This document shows, in pieces, positions 53,990-64,000 of a stretch of 64,000 nt of DNA (position 1 is the stretch's first letter; each line of letters opens with the position of its first letter). Below the pieces are notes generated by a model. That model was given only the letters and a program-made list of their open reading frames with translations. It did not search any database and was not told the DNA's origin. A program made the translations under genes and the position numbers. Source of the DNA: Hofstenia miamia. Lineage: Eukaryota > Xenacoelomorpha > Acoela. The stretch spans positions 1,847,348-1,911,347 of the forward strand of contig SCFE01000022.1 in NCBI GenBank assembly GCA_004352715.1, written 5' to 3'.

Positions 53990-55700
53990 TCTCAATTTGT
54001 TGGAATTGTTTTTCTGAATTTTTCTTATAGTTTTCTTGTTCTTGATGGATCTCACTAGTTTTTCTTGTAATGGGACTCCCTCTCAGGGTTTCCCCTGTGT
54101 GGGTAATGGCAGCCTGAATGCTGCTCCTCACACTGATAGAATTAATTCATTAGTCGACTTATCTTCTCCTAATCATGTTGCTCAGTCACTGCCCATGACT
54201 TTTCATATGTTGCCTCTGGATACTTTTTGCCTTTTGTTTCTACCACCCCCAGAGACTCAACCAACCAAGGTCAAGCAACCTTAGCACAGCCCTCACACAG
54301 CAAACTGCTCAACGTATTACCTGTGAACAACATCTCAAATCTTTACAGGTTGAGTTACAACAGCAAGCTACCTAAGCCTATCAGAGGGAGATGTGCCTAT
54401 TTGATACTATCACTGCATTGGAAATTCAAATTCATAGTTTGGTGACACCCTGGCCTGCATTTCTGCTTATACAGAACACTCCTCCTTGTTCTGTGCCCTT
54501 TTTGTCTAGACATTCCAAATGTGTAACTCATGATGTCCTAAGAGAATCTTTGGATGCCTTTTCTGAGCACCTTTCTGATTTTGTATCACAGATGATCTTG
54601 GCACACCTTCCTTGAACCCCCATTGTATCCACCACTACTCCATTGACACCACAGTTTGTCACTCCAGCCACTTCATTTATGACTGGAGGTCCCACCTTCA
54701 CACAATCTGCCTTTACCCATGTCTCTACTTTGGCCACTGTTGCCACTCCAAGTCCATATGTTCCAAGTGCAACCATTTTGCCTCCAGCACCAGTCAACAC
54801 CTGTGTCACCCCCATTGTCTTGACTTCAACTTTACCCCATTTACTGAATAATCCTACTGTGTCTGTGACAACAAGTGGGCCACATTTCATCCAATTGATT
54901 TTGTGTACAACTGCTGTTGGGAAGAAAACTGCCAATTTGTTTAATCAACATTCTGCACTACCCAAATTTATCCTGGAAAAATCAACAAAATATCCCAGTC
55001 CTTCAAGGAATGGTTTTTCCTTTTCAAACTGACAATGAGGCGGTATTGTGCCACTCAGGATGGTGCTGTAGCCCAGTTCCCCACAAACTTACAAGGTCTT
55101 GCATATAATCAATATATGATGTTAGACAGAGATGTTAAAACAAATTATCAACTTCTAATTAGTTACTTTGAAGACCACAACAAATCTTCTCATATAAAGC
55201 ATCAGTATAAAATGCTGCTCTGATATCTCTCATTTAAGAAGGGTGACAATGTCCATACTTATATTATGCAAGTAGAAAGACTGTTCCACTTGAGTAAGCT
55301 AATGCCTGAATACTCAAAGCATTATCTTTTCTCATACATTTGTTGGGGCTTTCTGCCCAATATTCACAGCTGTCTCAAATTAAAGTGTGACACCAAAGAT
55401 GAGCTAAACCTGATCATCCAAAAAGCCATCAGCATTGTTTACATGCTCCATAACACCACTTGCATCAACAAAGATGCTGGAGAACTTTGAATGGGCCACT
55501 TGATGCAGAAACCTCCTGCCATACCATGTGCCACTGCTCCAAAGCCAAAAACCAAACTTGAGCAAACTCATTACTACTGCTGTGGTCAGAAGAACCACAC
55601 CAAACCTCAATGCTGTACTGTGATTCACCTAGTTGCCAATGGCGATGGTTTGTCATTGACAAACCAGAGATCAATAGTGTTTTCCCAATCTGCATGTTGA
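53990..55700 (+). pseudogene. Gag of P4
   Basis: Broken into several frames. 54390-54615 reads LFDTITALEIQIHSLVTPWP and LDAFSEHLSDFVSQMI. 54640-55030 is Thr/Pro/Ser-rich. The capsid-like core follows: NLQGLAYNQYMMLDRDVKTN, then HTYIMQVERLFHLSKLMP, FSYICWGFLPNIHSCLKLKC and DELNLIIQKAI, similar in layout to P2. The nucleocapsid motif YYCCGQKNHTKPQCC at about 55580 lacks the usual first Cys spacing, as in the atypical zinc fingers reported for CsRn1-type elements. The start codon could not be fixed. Confidence 0.65.
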
Positions 55701-55749
55701 TTCCATCAGTCTGTTAAACTAGCTGGAGCACTGCCTCCTATAAAACATG

Positions 55750-56185
55750 CACACAATGTTTTTTATCCTCATGGATATAAATGGAACTTTAGTTAATGTC
55801 ACTATTGACACTGGAGCCTTAGCCTCCATTATCAGTGACACTTGTTGGACTGAACTGTGTTTGTCAAGGGATGAATTACTCCCATCCACTGCCTCTTGTT
55901 GGATGCTTCTGGAAACACAATATCATTGAAGGGTTGTGTACTGAACCTGGAATTACGCATTTGCAAGAGTTGTTCTTCATCATTGATACCTGTGACCAAC
56001 TGCTGCCATATGATATAATCTTGGGCAATTATTTCCTTGAGCAGAATCCTTGTGTAATCAACTTTGGGAGCAACATGATCTCCATCTGCAAAAGTGAGCA
56101 CAGGCAGAAACTCACCACCATTCCTGAACAAGAAATGTTGCTAGAATTCTCAGAACCAGTAATTGTTGAGCCACAGCAATGGTGA
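55750..56185 (+). pseudogene. Aspartic protease of P4
   Basis: FILMDINGTLVNVTIDTGAL carries the DTGA motif, followed by SIISDTCW and, after a frameshift, YDIILGNYFLEQNPCVINFG (the 'ILGxxFL' block). Homologous to the P2 protease at 32879-33197. Confidence 0.8.
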
Positions 56186-56528
56186 TGTGTAGCAGTCACT
56201 ACTGACTCTCAGTATGTAGGTGACATTATGATCTCTGGACACAAAGGAAAGTGTTTTGCTGGATTTAACTTTTTTCCTGATCTTTGCCACATCTCAAATG
56301 GCAAGACATACATCACTGTGTTAAACAGTTCCACCTTGTTCATCCAAATTGATCCTACTAAGTTAATCATTGTTGCAACTCCAGTCCAGCTAGAGTTGAA
56401 AGCTGCAGCTTGTTTGCCCATTTTAACAGCAATACATGATCTCATGGAACCAAGCAACATCATCTGGATTCCTCCCATTAGTGAGGGGACACATCCACAT
56501 CTCAGTCCCCAGGAACACAGTATGAACT
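56186..56528 (+). pseudogene. Pol linker of P4; RT missing
   Basis: The frame at 56228-56530 (DIMISGHKGKCFAGFNFFPD, IDPTKLIIVATPVQLELKA) corresponds to the protease-RT linker of P2. It then runs straight into RNase H sequence (TDNSVLAWLKKF at 56536). The whole RT and the first part of RNase H, about 1.3-1.5 kb in P2, are absent. Confidence 0.7.
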
Positions 56529-57535
56529 GACAATTCTGTGCTAGCTTGGCTCAAAAAGTTTTCCATGGACAAATCCAACATAGTTGCCCACTGGATCAAG
56601 TATTTGAATGATTTTACCTTTACTATTCAACATTGTCCATGGAGACTACACATCAATGCAGACTACTAGACCACTCTCCCCAGTTATGAGCTCAACCTCA
56701 AGAAACCACAAGGCAAGAAGACACACTTCAGATTCATTCCTCTTAACAAATATGAGCGCCTTCCCAAAATAAGTGCTGACCACCATGGAAATGCTATTTT
56801 CCTGATTCTTGTCAAATAGTAGATCACTGAGGCAGAAGTCTTATTACATCAAAAACATGACAAAGTGCTGTCTGAGATCATCATGAAATTGAGAATGCAA
56901 ACTACACTCTTAGTCCCATTGCCAATTGTTATTTCCAGTCAGAACAGCTGACTAGCTGTCCACAAATACTTCTAGAGGGACTTGGTCCATAAAGTTCATG
57001 AGAAAGGCCACTTAGGCATCATCCAAACTGAACATACATTCAATGCTAGATACATTACAATTAGTATCTGATCTGCTGCTCAAGATGTCATTGATAAGGG
57101 CACAACTTGCTTGCTCTAAGGGGCAGGGCATTTTCCAGAACAAAGGGCTGAGCTACATAGCCACACTGCCAAACATACAAATAAAGTTGTCCACATGGAT
57201 CTAGAAAAACTCTCACGTGATGATGTGGGATATCAGTTCCTCTTGGTGCTAATTGATCATTTCACCAAATATGCCCAACTCATCCCCTTCAACAGTACCA
57301 CCACCAAGGTAATCAGAGAAAAAGTAATTAAAGAATGGATACTAAAGCTTGGGCCAATGGAACATCTAGTATCTGATTGTGGTCCCCAGTTTGATAACCA
57401 CCTCATGGAAACCAACACCAAAGAGCTTGAAATTCTTCACAAATTTACTACTGCATACCATCCTCAGTCAAACATTGTTGTGGAATGGCTCAACCACACT
57501 TTCATCAAGTTAATCAGAGTTGCCCTTCCCTGAAC
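56529..57535 (+). pseudogene. RNase H end and integrase of P4
   Basis: RNase H C-terminus: TDNSVLAWLKKFSMDKSN, WIKYLNDFTFTIQHCP and HINADY. Integrase zinc domain: VHKVHEKGHLGIIQTE, with the second Cys pair degraded (GTTCLL). Core: VVHMDLEKLSRDD (Asp), MEHLVSDCGPQFDN (Asp), HPQSNIVVEWLN (Glu kept, neighbours mutated). Stops include a TAG TAG pair near 56818. Collinear with P2 and U3. Confidence 0.85.
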
Positions 57536-58245
57536 TGGAAATGAGTCATTGAAGCCATTGAGTATTTTTATAACACCACAGTCCATTCCACAACAAAGGT
57601 CAGTCAATTCAAGGCAATTTTTGGTCATGAAGCAAGTATGCCTCTATTTATTATGTTTCTGGATTATAATGAACCTACTTGGAGAATTTTGTAAACTGCA
57701 TGCTGCAGAAACTTCAGGAAGTACACCTCACTATCTGTTGGAATACAAATCAATCTGTTCTCTGCCAGCTACAAAACTTTAATTGTAAATTGTATGGTGA
57801 GCCTCATAAACAAGGTGACAAAGTCTTTGCCTATTTCCCCCTCCAAGTCAGTGATACTGATCAAGTATGAAAACTTGCCACTAATTGGCAGGGTCTTTTA
57901 TAATAACTAAAGTGTTAGAACACCACATGTATTTATTAAACAATGGGAGAGTCACCCACTTTCAATGACTCAAGAAAACTGCTAAGGACATTAATAATGT
58001 TGCCAGCAACCCTAATAGCAAGATTTCACTCATTGATGACTGAGTAAATGAATTTGAGACTTATGATAACCTCACCAAATGTGAGGAGGACGACCTCACT
58101 GAGGTAAAATATGATAGTAACATTGGTAATACTGCTCATATTTTGCCTAGACATAGTGTTAGAGACCAAGTGTATTTAGATCATTTAAATACCCAAGATT
58201 GGGAACTTAATTTAATCTCTATGTTTAGTAATAAAGCTGAATAGA
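57536..58245 (+). pseudogene. Pol C-terminal tail of P4
   Basis: NCKLYGEPHKQGDKVFAYFP, then DTDQV, a TGA where U3 has Trp, KLATNWQG and LLNNGRVTHF: a GPY/F module. An acidic tail ends LPRHSVRDQVYLDHLNTQDW and stops at 58245, just before ORF3. Confidence 0.75.
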
Positions 58246-61200
58246 GGAAATGAACTGAGAATCAACTGCCCACCAGAAGATGTATGTGACAACAACCCAA
58301 CCTGAGAGACAAAGTGAGGAGTTGAGAAGCATCCCCACATTGAGCAGATGATGGTATTTCACAGAAATGAGGGAGATCACAAGCTGAGGACTCTGATAGC
58401 AGACTGTGCCACTACTTGAGGAGACAACACTCTCCTTGGGAGCAGACCTCAGATGACTACAAAGGGAGACAACACTATCTGTGGGAACCTGAGGAGTCAC
58501 ATAAGTTAAGAGTGCCTTTTCTAATGTTAGTGCTATCAATACCTGACCATCCTGTAGTGACTCAAACCCCCCCTCTAGCCCCAGTCCTTTGTCACATGCT
58601 TCCACTAGTGTATGCTCAAAGAAGACAGAAGAAAGGCAAAGAAAAACTTCTAAAGTTGGAGACAAGGTACTTCACTCATATTTTATAGCAACCACCAAAG
58701 CTGTTAGTTTTGTCTGTGACAACTTGTCTGAAGAGATGAAGAATAAGTTGAGATGGACCTACAACACAAAATCATTAACCTGTTTAATAGACAGCATTCA
58801 TTTTGTTATCAACACTGAGTGCAGGCCTAAGATCAACATGATTATTTGCTACAAGTTGAAAATGCAAGGCAGATTAAAGAGACCCTGTTGGAGGAGTGCA
58901 ATGCATACCATATTTGACGAGGTTTTCAACCTCTCCCACTTGTGCCAGCTCCTCAACAGTAAGAAGTCAATACATAAGTTTAAGTGATTCAACATTGACT
59001 TTGAGAACCTCCTCATCATTTATATTATGTGAGTAGGTTGAGGTAAACCAAAATCATGGAGAAGATCAAGATTGCTTATTGGCTTGCTAAAGTCAAGAAC
59101 ACTCACCTCATTGTGTTTCTCAAGGAGGAGTACCAGGATGAGATACCTGAGCAAGTAGAGAGTCTCCACTTCCAGATGGAAACTTTCACAATCCTGTACA
59201 GCAACTACTATCAGCCTGTTAGCATGTACCACACTAATATCATCTCAATCACTAAGCTGATATACATTGATCTCTTGCTATGCAAAAAGATTCCCACACA
59301 ACACCTTGCTGTAGACACAAGGCATATTATCAATGCTGCCATTCATGCTCAGACTCTCAAGTCTATCAACATCAACCTGCCTGGCCTAGCCTCAGTAACC
59401 AATATCCATGTTAGCTTCACTTTCTCCCAGAGCACAACCACTCTCAACAAAATATATGAAATCTGGGCTACCCTTAAGGCAGACTGAAGCAATGAAAACA
59501 TGTGGCCAACAATTAAGTTTCACAGTCCTAATTCACAATACTCTCAATCAGTGGAGAGGCTCCTCATGAAGCTGCACATCTTATACATTTCTCAGGACTG
59601 GCAGAACTTTGCTGAAAAGCTATTTTCAGAGAAGTTTACCCCACACATTCAGTCATGTGGAGCCATTTGGATCCTATCTATATTCCTTACCAGTGATCCA
59701 CAGCTTCAACTGCCTCTCAACTGAAAAGACCAAGAGTGACTAGCAAAACAGTGTACACATGAACTAGCAATTTGTCCCACAACTTGGAAGGTCAAGAAAT
59801 GGCTGCTTCATACATGCTCCCTACCAGTGTCCTCTGGGACTTTGAAAGATTTTATGTGAGACTAATAGTGAAAAGCAGTCTGCTAGGGCACTTACTGCCA
59901 CAGATGATTGTAAACTGTCTCAGTGTCACATTCTCTGATCTTAACATTTTCTCAGACATGTTAAAAAAGTATATTTGGGGAGCCACTGCTGAGACAAAGT
60001 TTCCTTCCCTTGATTCCAAGTACATGCCATTGTGCACAAGCTGCCTCATTTCATGAGAGCCTGAGTCTAAACAGCAGTTTCTAGAGATGGTCAGCCATTA
60101 CAATGTGCACATGAAGACTGAGATTCTCTTTAACCTCAAGAAAATGAACTATCCTGAAAGCAGCTACAACAAAATTGCTGAAACCAGGAGGCACACTGCA
60201 AAAATGGTGAGATCATTCCACTTACTGTAATTGAACAGACAATGTGCTCTCCAGAGCAGTTTTACTGAGAAGAAGAGCTGTTATCTTCTTCAGCCATAGA
60301 AGTTTCACCCAGCACTAAGGCCCTCATTGAGGATGTCAATTTACAGAAATTCTCTGATGCTGCAACCTCTCTGATATCTATGCCTGCTTGGTCTATTACT
60401 GAGGATGAGTGCATCATTACTATTGAGCACCATCCAGAGGAGTTTGCCAAAAAACTCTTCATTGCTGACCATGTTATCAAGAGCAACTGAGACAATGATA
60501 TTTTAGGTCTCATGAAGTGTTGCCTTAAGGAAATGTTCTCAAAAGAAGAACTAGTGCTTCTACAATTGCCTGGGCAACAAATAGCCTTGGACATAGAATG
60601 CACTATGTCTCAACTCAGTATTTCTAATGCACAAATTGCTAAGCTTTGTGAATGGGCTAAGAAGTAGGTTCTGGGATATGATTAAGAAAATGAAGATTGA
60701 CTACCATGTTATGATTGGAACTGCCACACTTAAAAAGAAAGTTGAGTTTGAACAAGTTGAGACAAATGCTGAGCAAAACAACTTACTCTGCATGCCTAAT
60801 GACACTGTTAATTCTACCATCCTGGCAAGTAAAAAAAGGGTGCAAGAGAGTGCTGGCCCACCTCTCTGACAAAATCAATTACATGCCCATGGCAGCTGAG
60901 ATCACAAAAGCTATGCAAACAAAGGAGTATAAGGAGAAACAGGACACCCTAATAGAAGTTGGAAATCCTGAGCATGTTTACATTGATGGGAAGCTAACTA
61001 TCAAGGATATTTTTCAGAAAGCGCAGCCAATATCAACCCAACTACAGAAAATTCACAGCAACATCACAACTTTAGATCCACATGTCCTCATTATGTTCCA
61101 AGCATCAGGTGAAATGATGTGGACCAATAACATAGAAACCAGAATGTGCTATTACAATGTTACCAAACAGATTGAAATCATTACAATGCTATGAGCCAAA

Positions 61201-61662
61201 ACAAATGACCCAGAAGAAGTGATGCTCCAGCAAGTCAATGAGTATTGTTCAATTTTTATGGATCATGCTACTCAAATGGGATCACTGTGAGAGGTGTTTA
61301 CACACTTCTACCCTAATACCTATATCAGTGCAGAAGACACTTCCAATTCTGACACTGATGCACTCATGATGTGCATGATCACTTAAAAAGGCCTCTGGTT
61401 ATATGAGTGTTTTTATGACACTTTCACAAGAAGGCTCAACAACTTGAGAAGAAACTGCCCTATTAGCTCCTACCTGTCCAAGATTGAATTTTTCTGTCTC
61501 TGAAATGAAGCCATCACACAGAGAGAAACCCTAATGCAGATTACTATTTAGCCCAAATACACTGAAATCTCATCCTGGGATGATGTTCTGGCAGCTGAAA
61601 TGGTGGAGGAGACACAAAAGTTATTGTCAGGTCCCACTCTCCAACACCTACTGTAAACTTAA
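58234..61662 (+). pseudogene. Gypsy ORF3, copy P4 (about 1,140 codons, unknown protein)
   Basis: Lies between pol and the 3' LTR, the position of env in retroviruses. The basic, low-complexity N-terminus (about 58260-58650) is followed by conserved blocks: YFIATTKAVSFVCDNLSEEM, VINTECRPKINMIICYKLKM, LCQLLNSKKSIHKF, IKIAYWLAKVKNTHLIVFLK, ITKLIYIDLLLCKKIPTQHL, IQSCGAIWILSIFL, ITEDECIITIEHHPEEFAKK, GNPEHVYIDGKLTIKDIFQK, LDPHVLIMFQASGEMMWTNN and VTKQIEIITML. Stops and frameshifts are scattered. A TAG at 61549 is followed by 35 open codons to a TAA at 61654 and a TAA at 61660, matching the other copies. There is no clear signal peptide, transmembrane anchor or Cys pattern of an envelope protein. 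Function unknown; it could be cytoplasmic or nucleic-acid-binding. Confidence 0.75.
61549..61662 (+). promoter_or_regulatory. Conserved internal stop and 37-codon extension of ORF3
   Basis: Stop codons at the homologous position in four copies: TAG-CCC here (61549), TGA-CCC at 24346 and 42803 (minus), TGA-CCA at 28381. In every copy a TAA lies exactly 111 bases further in frame. The extension is conserved (PKYTEISSWDDVLAAEMVEE here), with frequent silent changes. Either a readthrough site or an inherited defect. Confidence 0.55.
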
Positions 61663-61668
61663 CTGTGC

Positions 61669-61677
61669 AGTGGGGGA
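61669..61677 (+). promoter_or_regulatory. Polypurine tract of P4
   Basis: AGTGGGGGA directly before the 3' LTR start TGTGTC. Confidence 0.75.
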
Positions 61678-62403
61678 TGTGTCACTCCACTCAGGCCCCT
61701 ATTTTGATTAATTTTATTACTTTGATTATTTGGCACTCTAATTTAGTGTTACATCATAATGATGTATTGATTTGTTGCTATAAATTTATCTATATCAATT
61801 TCTCCTATTTTCAAGTGCAGTAATTCAATCAATTTATTATTTTCCCCTCAATTTGATCTTATGTGTTATTGCTTGTTTAAATTTTGCTTAACATCCAGTG
61901 ACAATTTGGGAGTTACTCTGCTGTGTCTGGGCAACAACTAGCTTCTTAACAGATGTCAGCCCAAATTGTGGTTGCTTTAAGTTACAGCTACATATATGTG
62001 TAGGGATTAAGAACTTTTATTTCAATCATTTCAATTTCATACATGCATTTAAATAACACAATGCAAATATAATAAGCCTTTGGCAAATGTGAATGCATGG
62101 TAACTACATGCCTTTTGTTTAATTATTTACATGAGCTGAGATAATAGAACACTGAGCTAAATTGTTAATTTGACCTAGAAATTAATACTTGAGACAAACA
62201 ATTAGCACCTTGGCAAGTAGGGATGGCTTCCTGGATATGGCTTCAGCATGATGCTGTGTGAATTGGTCACTGCAGGAAATGTATTCTTAGTGAATAGTGT
62301 CTGTTTTTCTTTACTGACTTGGTGAACTACCAATGTTCTCTCTTTTGTTTTGAATGCAGATCACTCTCTACAATGGTAGCCAGAGCTCACCCATGATTCT
62401 GCA
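61678..62403 (+). mobile_element. 3' LTR of gypsy element P4
   Basis: Matches the 5' LTR from CAGGCCCCTATTTTGATTAA to CCATGATTCTGCA. It lacks about 170 bases present at 52625-52800, including the TATA and AATAAA signals, and lacks a 45-base block before its end. The two LTRs differ at many sites, so the insertion is old. The flanks (AATAA before, GTAAG after) do not form a clear duplication. Confidence 0.85.
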
Positions 62404-62530
62404 GTAAGATCAACAAATAACAAAATGATTTAAGAAGCACATTTAGGTGTTACAGCATTGGCTTTCCTTCCAAATGAATCTGACAGTGGATCATGAGGAA
62501 ATTCTTCCTAGCTTGATAACTGTTCAGGAT
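62404..62530. other. Sequence between P4 and the LTR2 pair
   Basis: Probably leader sequence of the minus LTR2 element that P4 interrupts. No coding match. Confidence 0.4.
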
Positions 62531-62546
62531 CATGTCAAGGTCACCA
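62531..62546 (-). promoter_or_regulatory. Primer-binding site of the minus LTR2 element
   Basis: TGGTGACCTTGACATG on the minus strand, directly next to the LTR end at 62547. The first 8 bases fit the tRNA-Trp site. Confidence 0.6.
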
Positions 62547-62813
62547 TGTAGAATCACTAGGTTGAATATTGCATGAACAGTACCAGAGAACTTAATGTCA
62601 AGGCAGGAGGTTGCTTAGGTGAACATTAACTAGAGCAACCCTGATTCTAAATAATTCCAGGTAAGCAACAAACATTGGTAATCTACAAACAACTGTTGTT
62701 CTATTTACAAAAAAAGTATCACCTTATATACAATTTAGCTATTAACCTATTCACAAACATGAGAAAACACTAGACTGGTCAATAAATAACAATCAGCACC
62801 AACTAATGTTATA
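62547..62813 (-). mobile_element. LTR2 copy b (267 bp)
   Basis: Minus strand, ends GTGATTCTACA; its start has mutated (TATAACATT instead of TGTAACATT). It abuts copy a without any spacer. Confidence 0.8.
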
Positions 62814-63081
62814 TGTAGAATCACTGGGTTGACTATAGTGTGAACTGTACCAGAGAACTTAATGTCAAAGCAGAAGGTTGCTTATGTGAACATTAACTAG
62901 ACCAACCTTGATTCTAACAAATTCCATGTAAGCAAGAAACATTGGTAATTCACAAGTAACTGTTGTTCTATTTACAATAAAAAGTATCACTGGTTATACA
63001 ATTTAGCTATTAACCTATTTACAAATATGAGAAAACACTAGACTGGCTGATAAATAAAAACTAGCATTGACTGATGTTACA
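62814..63081 (-). mobile_element. LTR2 copy a (268 bp)
   Basis: Minus strand, starts TGTAACATCAGTCAATGC and ends CAACCCAGTGATTCTACA. Roughly 90% identical to copy b. Head-to-tail with it. Confidence 0.82.
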
Positions 63082-64000
63082 ATATTGTGATGCATTCTGT
63101 TTAGTTCTTGTGGTAGATGCAATGGGGCTCCTTCCATTTCACATGACTTTGCTGCTGCCATTGGTGGTTTCCATGTTGTCTCTCACAAGATACTTGGGCT
63201 TTATCATTTTATATTAAAGATCATTTTATTGTAAAGATCTTCTTAATTGCATCAATGAGCTTATGTTAAGTTGGTTATATTATGACATCACATTTAGAAT
63301 TCTACAGAAGTTGTTTTCTTAGATCTTCAGTTCTGTGTTTGCCATTTTAATTTTATAGAGACTTTCTCAAAATGTCCTTTCTATATAATTATGCATTAGT
63401 AAATCATACCAGTAGTTTTTTGTTCTTTAGAATTTGGTCTCCAAATTTCTTGAGGTGTAGTTTACCTGAGAATTTTGCTGCCATGGGTTAGGAATTTCCA
63501 GGGGCAGATCTAGAAATTTCTGATGGGGGTACTGAGGCACTTAAACTCAATTTTTACCATAATATTTTACATTCTAAATTTGATTAAGTTTTGAATCCTA
63601 ATAATTTCTTTGCATCTTATGATAAGAATTTGAAAGTATTTACTGATATTCTAGTCAAACTTTCTACTATAGCAATTTATATTTATTTGTGCATCTATTT
63701 GTGCTAAAATAATGCATTATTAACAAAATAGAATATTGAATGGAGATACAGTATTATATTGTAGTTTTGCAATTAAATATAATAGCAAATATTAATTCAA
63801 ATTGCTCCCAGTCTCAGTTTGAAATGGAAAATTTAGTTCCAGTTTCATACTGATCCTATCCCATGTCTTGTGGGTCTGGTATCAGGACCAGTGATTGCAA
63901 ATAATTTCCTCATGACTTTATTGATTTTTGAAGTTTGTCAAGAAAAGGAAAATTTTCTACATAGACTGTTATTTTTACTTAGTTACTTTGAATTTGCATT
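63082..64000. other. AT-rich DNA with a hAT-like terminus
   Basis: No gene recognised. CAGGGGCAGATCTAGAAATT at 63499 followed by GGGGGTACTGAGG resembles the left end at 4772 (CAGGGGCACAGC...GGGGGTACTGGGGG). The opposite end is not in the window, so only a terminus is supported. Confidence 0.45.

Noticed and set aside
58234-61662. Calling ORF3 an envelope gene
   Set aside because: Position fits env, but no signal peptide, furin-like site, fusion peptide, Cys pattern or membrane anchor is visible.
1-64000. CRISPR array, rRNA, operon-like gene clusters
   Set aside because: No regularly spaced repeats, no rRNA-like sequence and no bacterial gene layout was seen on either strand.

Overview
The window is eukaryotic, from an AT-rich animal genome and most likely a non-vertebrate one. 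It has no operons and no bacterial gene structure. Almost every recognisable protein fragment belongs to a transposable element: APE-type LINEs, Ty3/gypsy LTR elements and hAT DNA transposons. I found no complete host gene and no tRNA, rRNA or CRISPR. The sequence is a draft. There are N-runs at 12256-13098, 14381-15380, 34119-34809, 38382-39381, 41603-42602 and 43711-43721. Several single Ns sit between duplicated blocks, so some repeats near them may be assembly artefacts.

Layout. 1-9.8 kb: AT-rich DNA with two decayed LINE reverse transcriptase (RT) fragments and a broken DUF659-type hAT transposase. Two other hAT elements are inserted in that transposase, one of 703 bp with a perfect 8-bp target duplication and one of 1768 bp. 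9.9-16.0 kb: two copies of a GC-richer, pyrimidine-rich LINE (family A), with an AT-rich LINE (family B, minus strand) between them. 16-22.1 kb: a roughly 2.1-kb transposon with 170-bp terminal inverted repeats, next to a family-B LINE that contains a piece of a retroelement ORF. 22.1-48.6 kb: a thicket of nested Ty3/gypsy elements in both orientations (gag, protease, RT, RNase H, integrase, many LTRs). 48.7-52.2 kb: another LINE and fragments of a short, about 268-bp LTR. 52.4-62.4 kb: one long gypsy element with both LTRs, a tryptophan-tRNA primer site, gag, protease, integrase and a very large third ORF, but with RT deleted. 62.5-64 kb: two abutting short LTRs and AT-rich DNA.

The most notable feature is the third ORF (ORF3), of about 1,100 codons, lying between integrase and the 3' LTR. 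It occurs in four copies (24.2-27.6 kb minus, 27.6-28.5 kb plus, 42.7-46.3 kb minus, 58.2-61.7 kb plus) and as a fragment inside a LINE. I do not recognise its family. It has no visible signal peptide or membrane anchor, so it does not look like a normal envelope gene. Where copies were compared, most codon differences are silent, as expected of a protein that was under selection. All four copies carry an in-frame stop at the same place, followed by exactly 37 more conserved codons before the terminal TAA. That pattern suggests stop-codon readthrough, or descent from one shared defective ancestor.

A second recoding candidate is LINE family A. Its ORF1 and ORF2 are in the same frame, separated only by TGA-CTA (a known leaky context), and no ATG precedes the endonuclease domain. 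All elements look inactive here through stops, frameshifts, lost catalytic residues, deletions or nesting. The identification of families rests on motifs read by eye.
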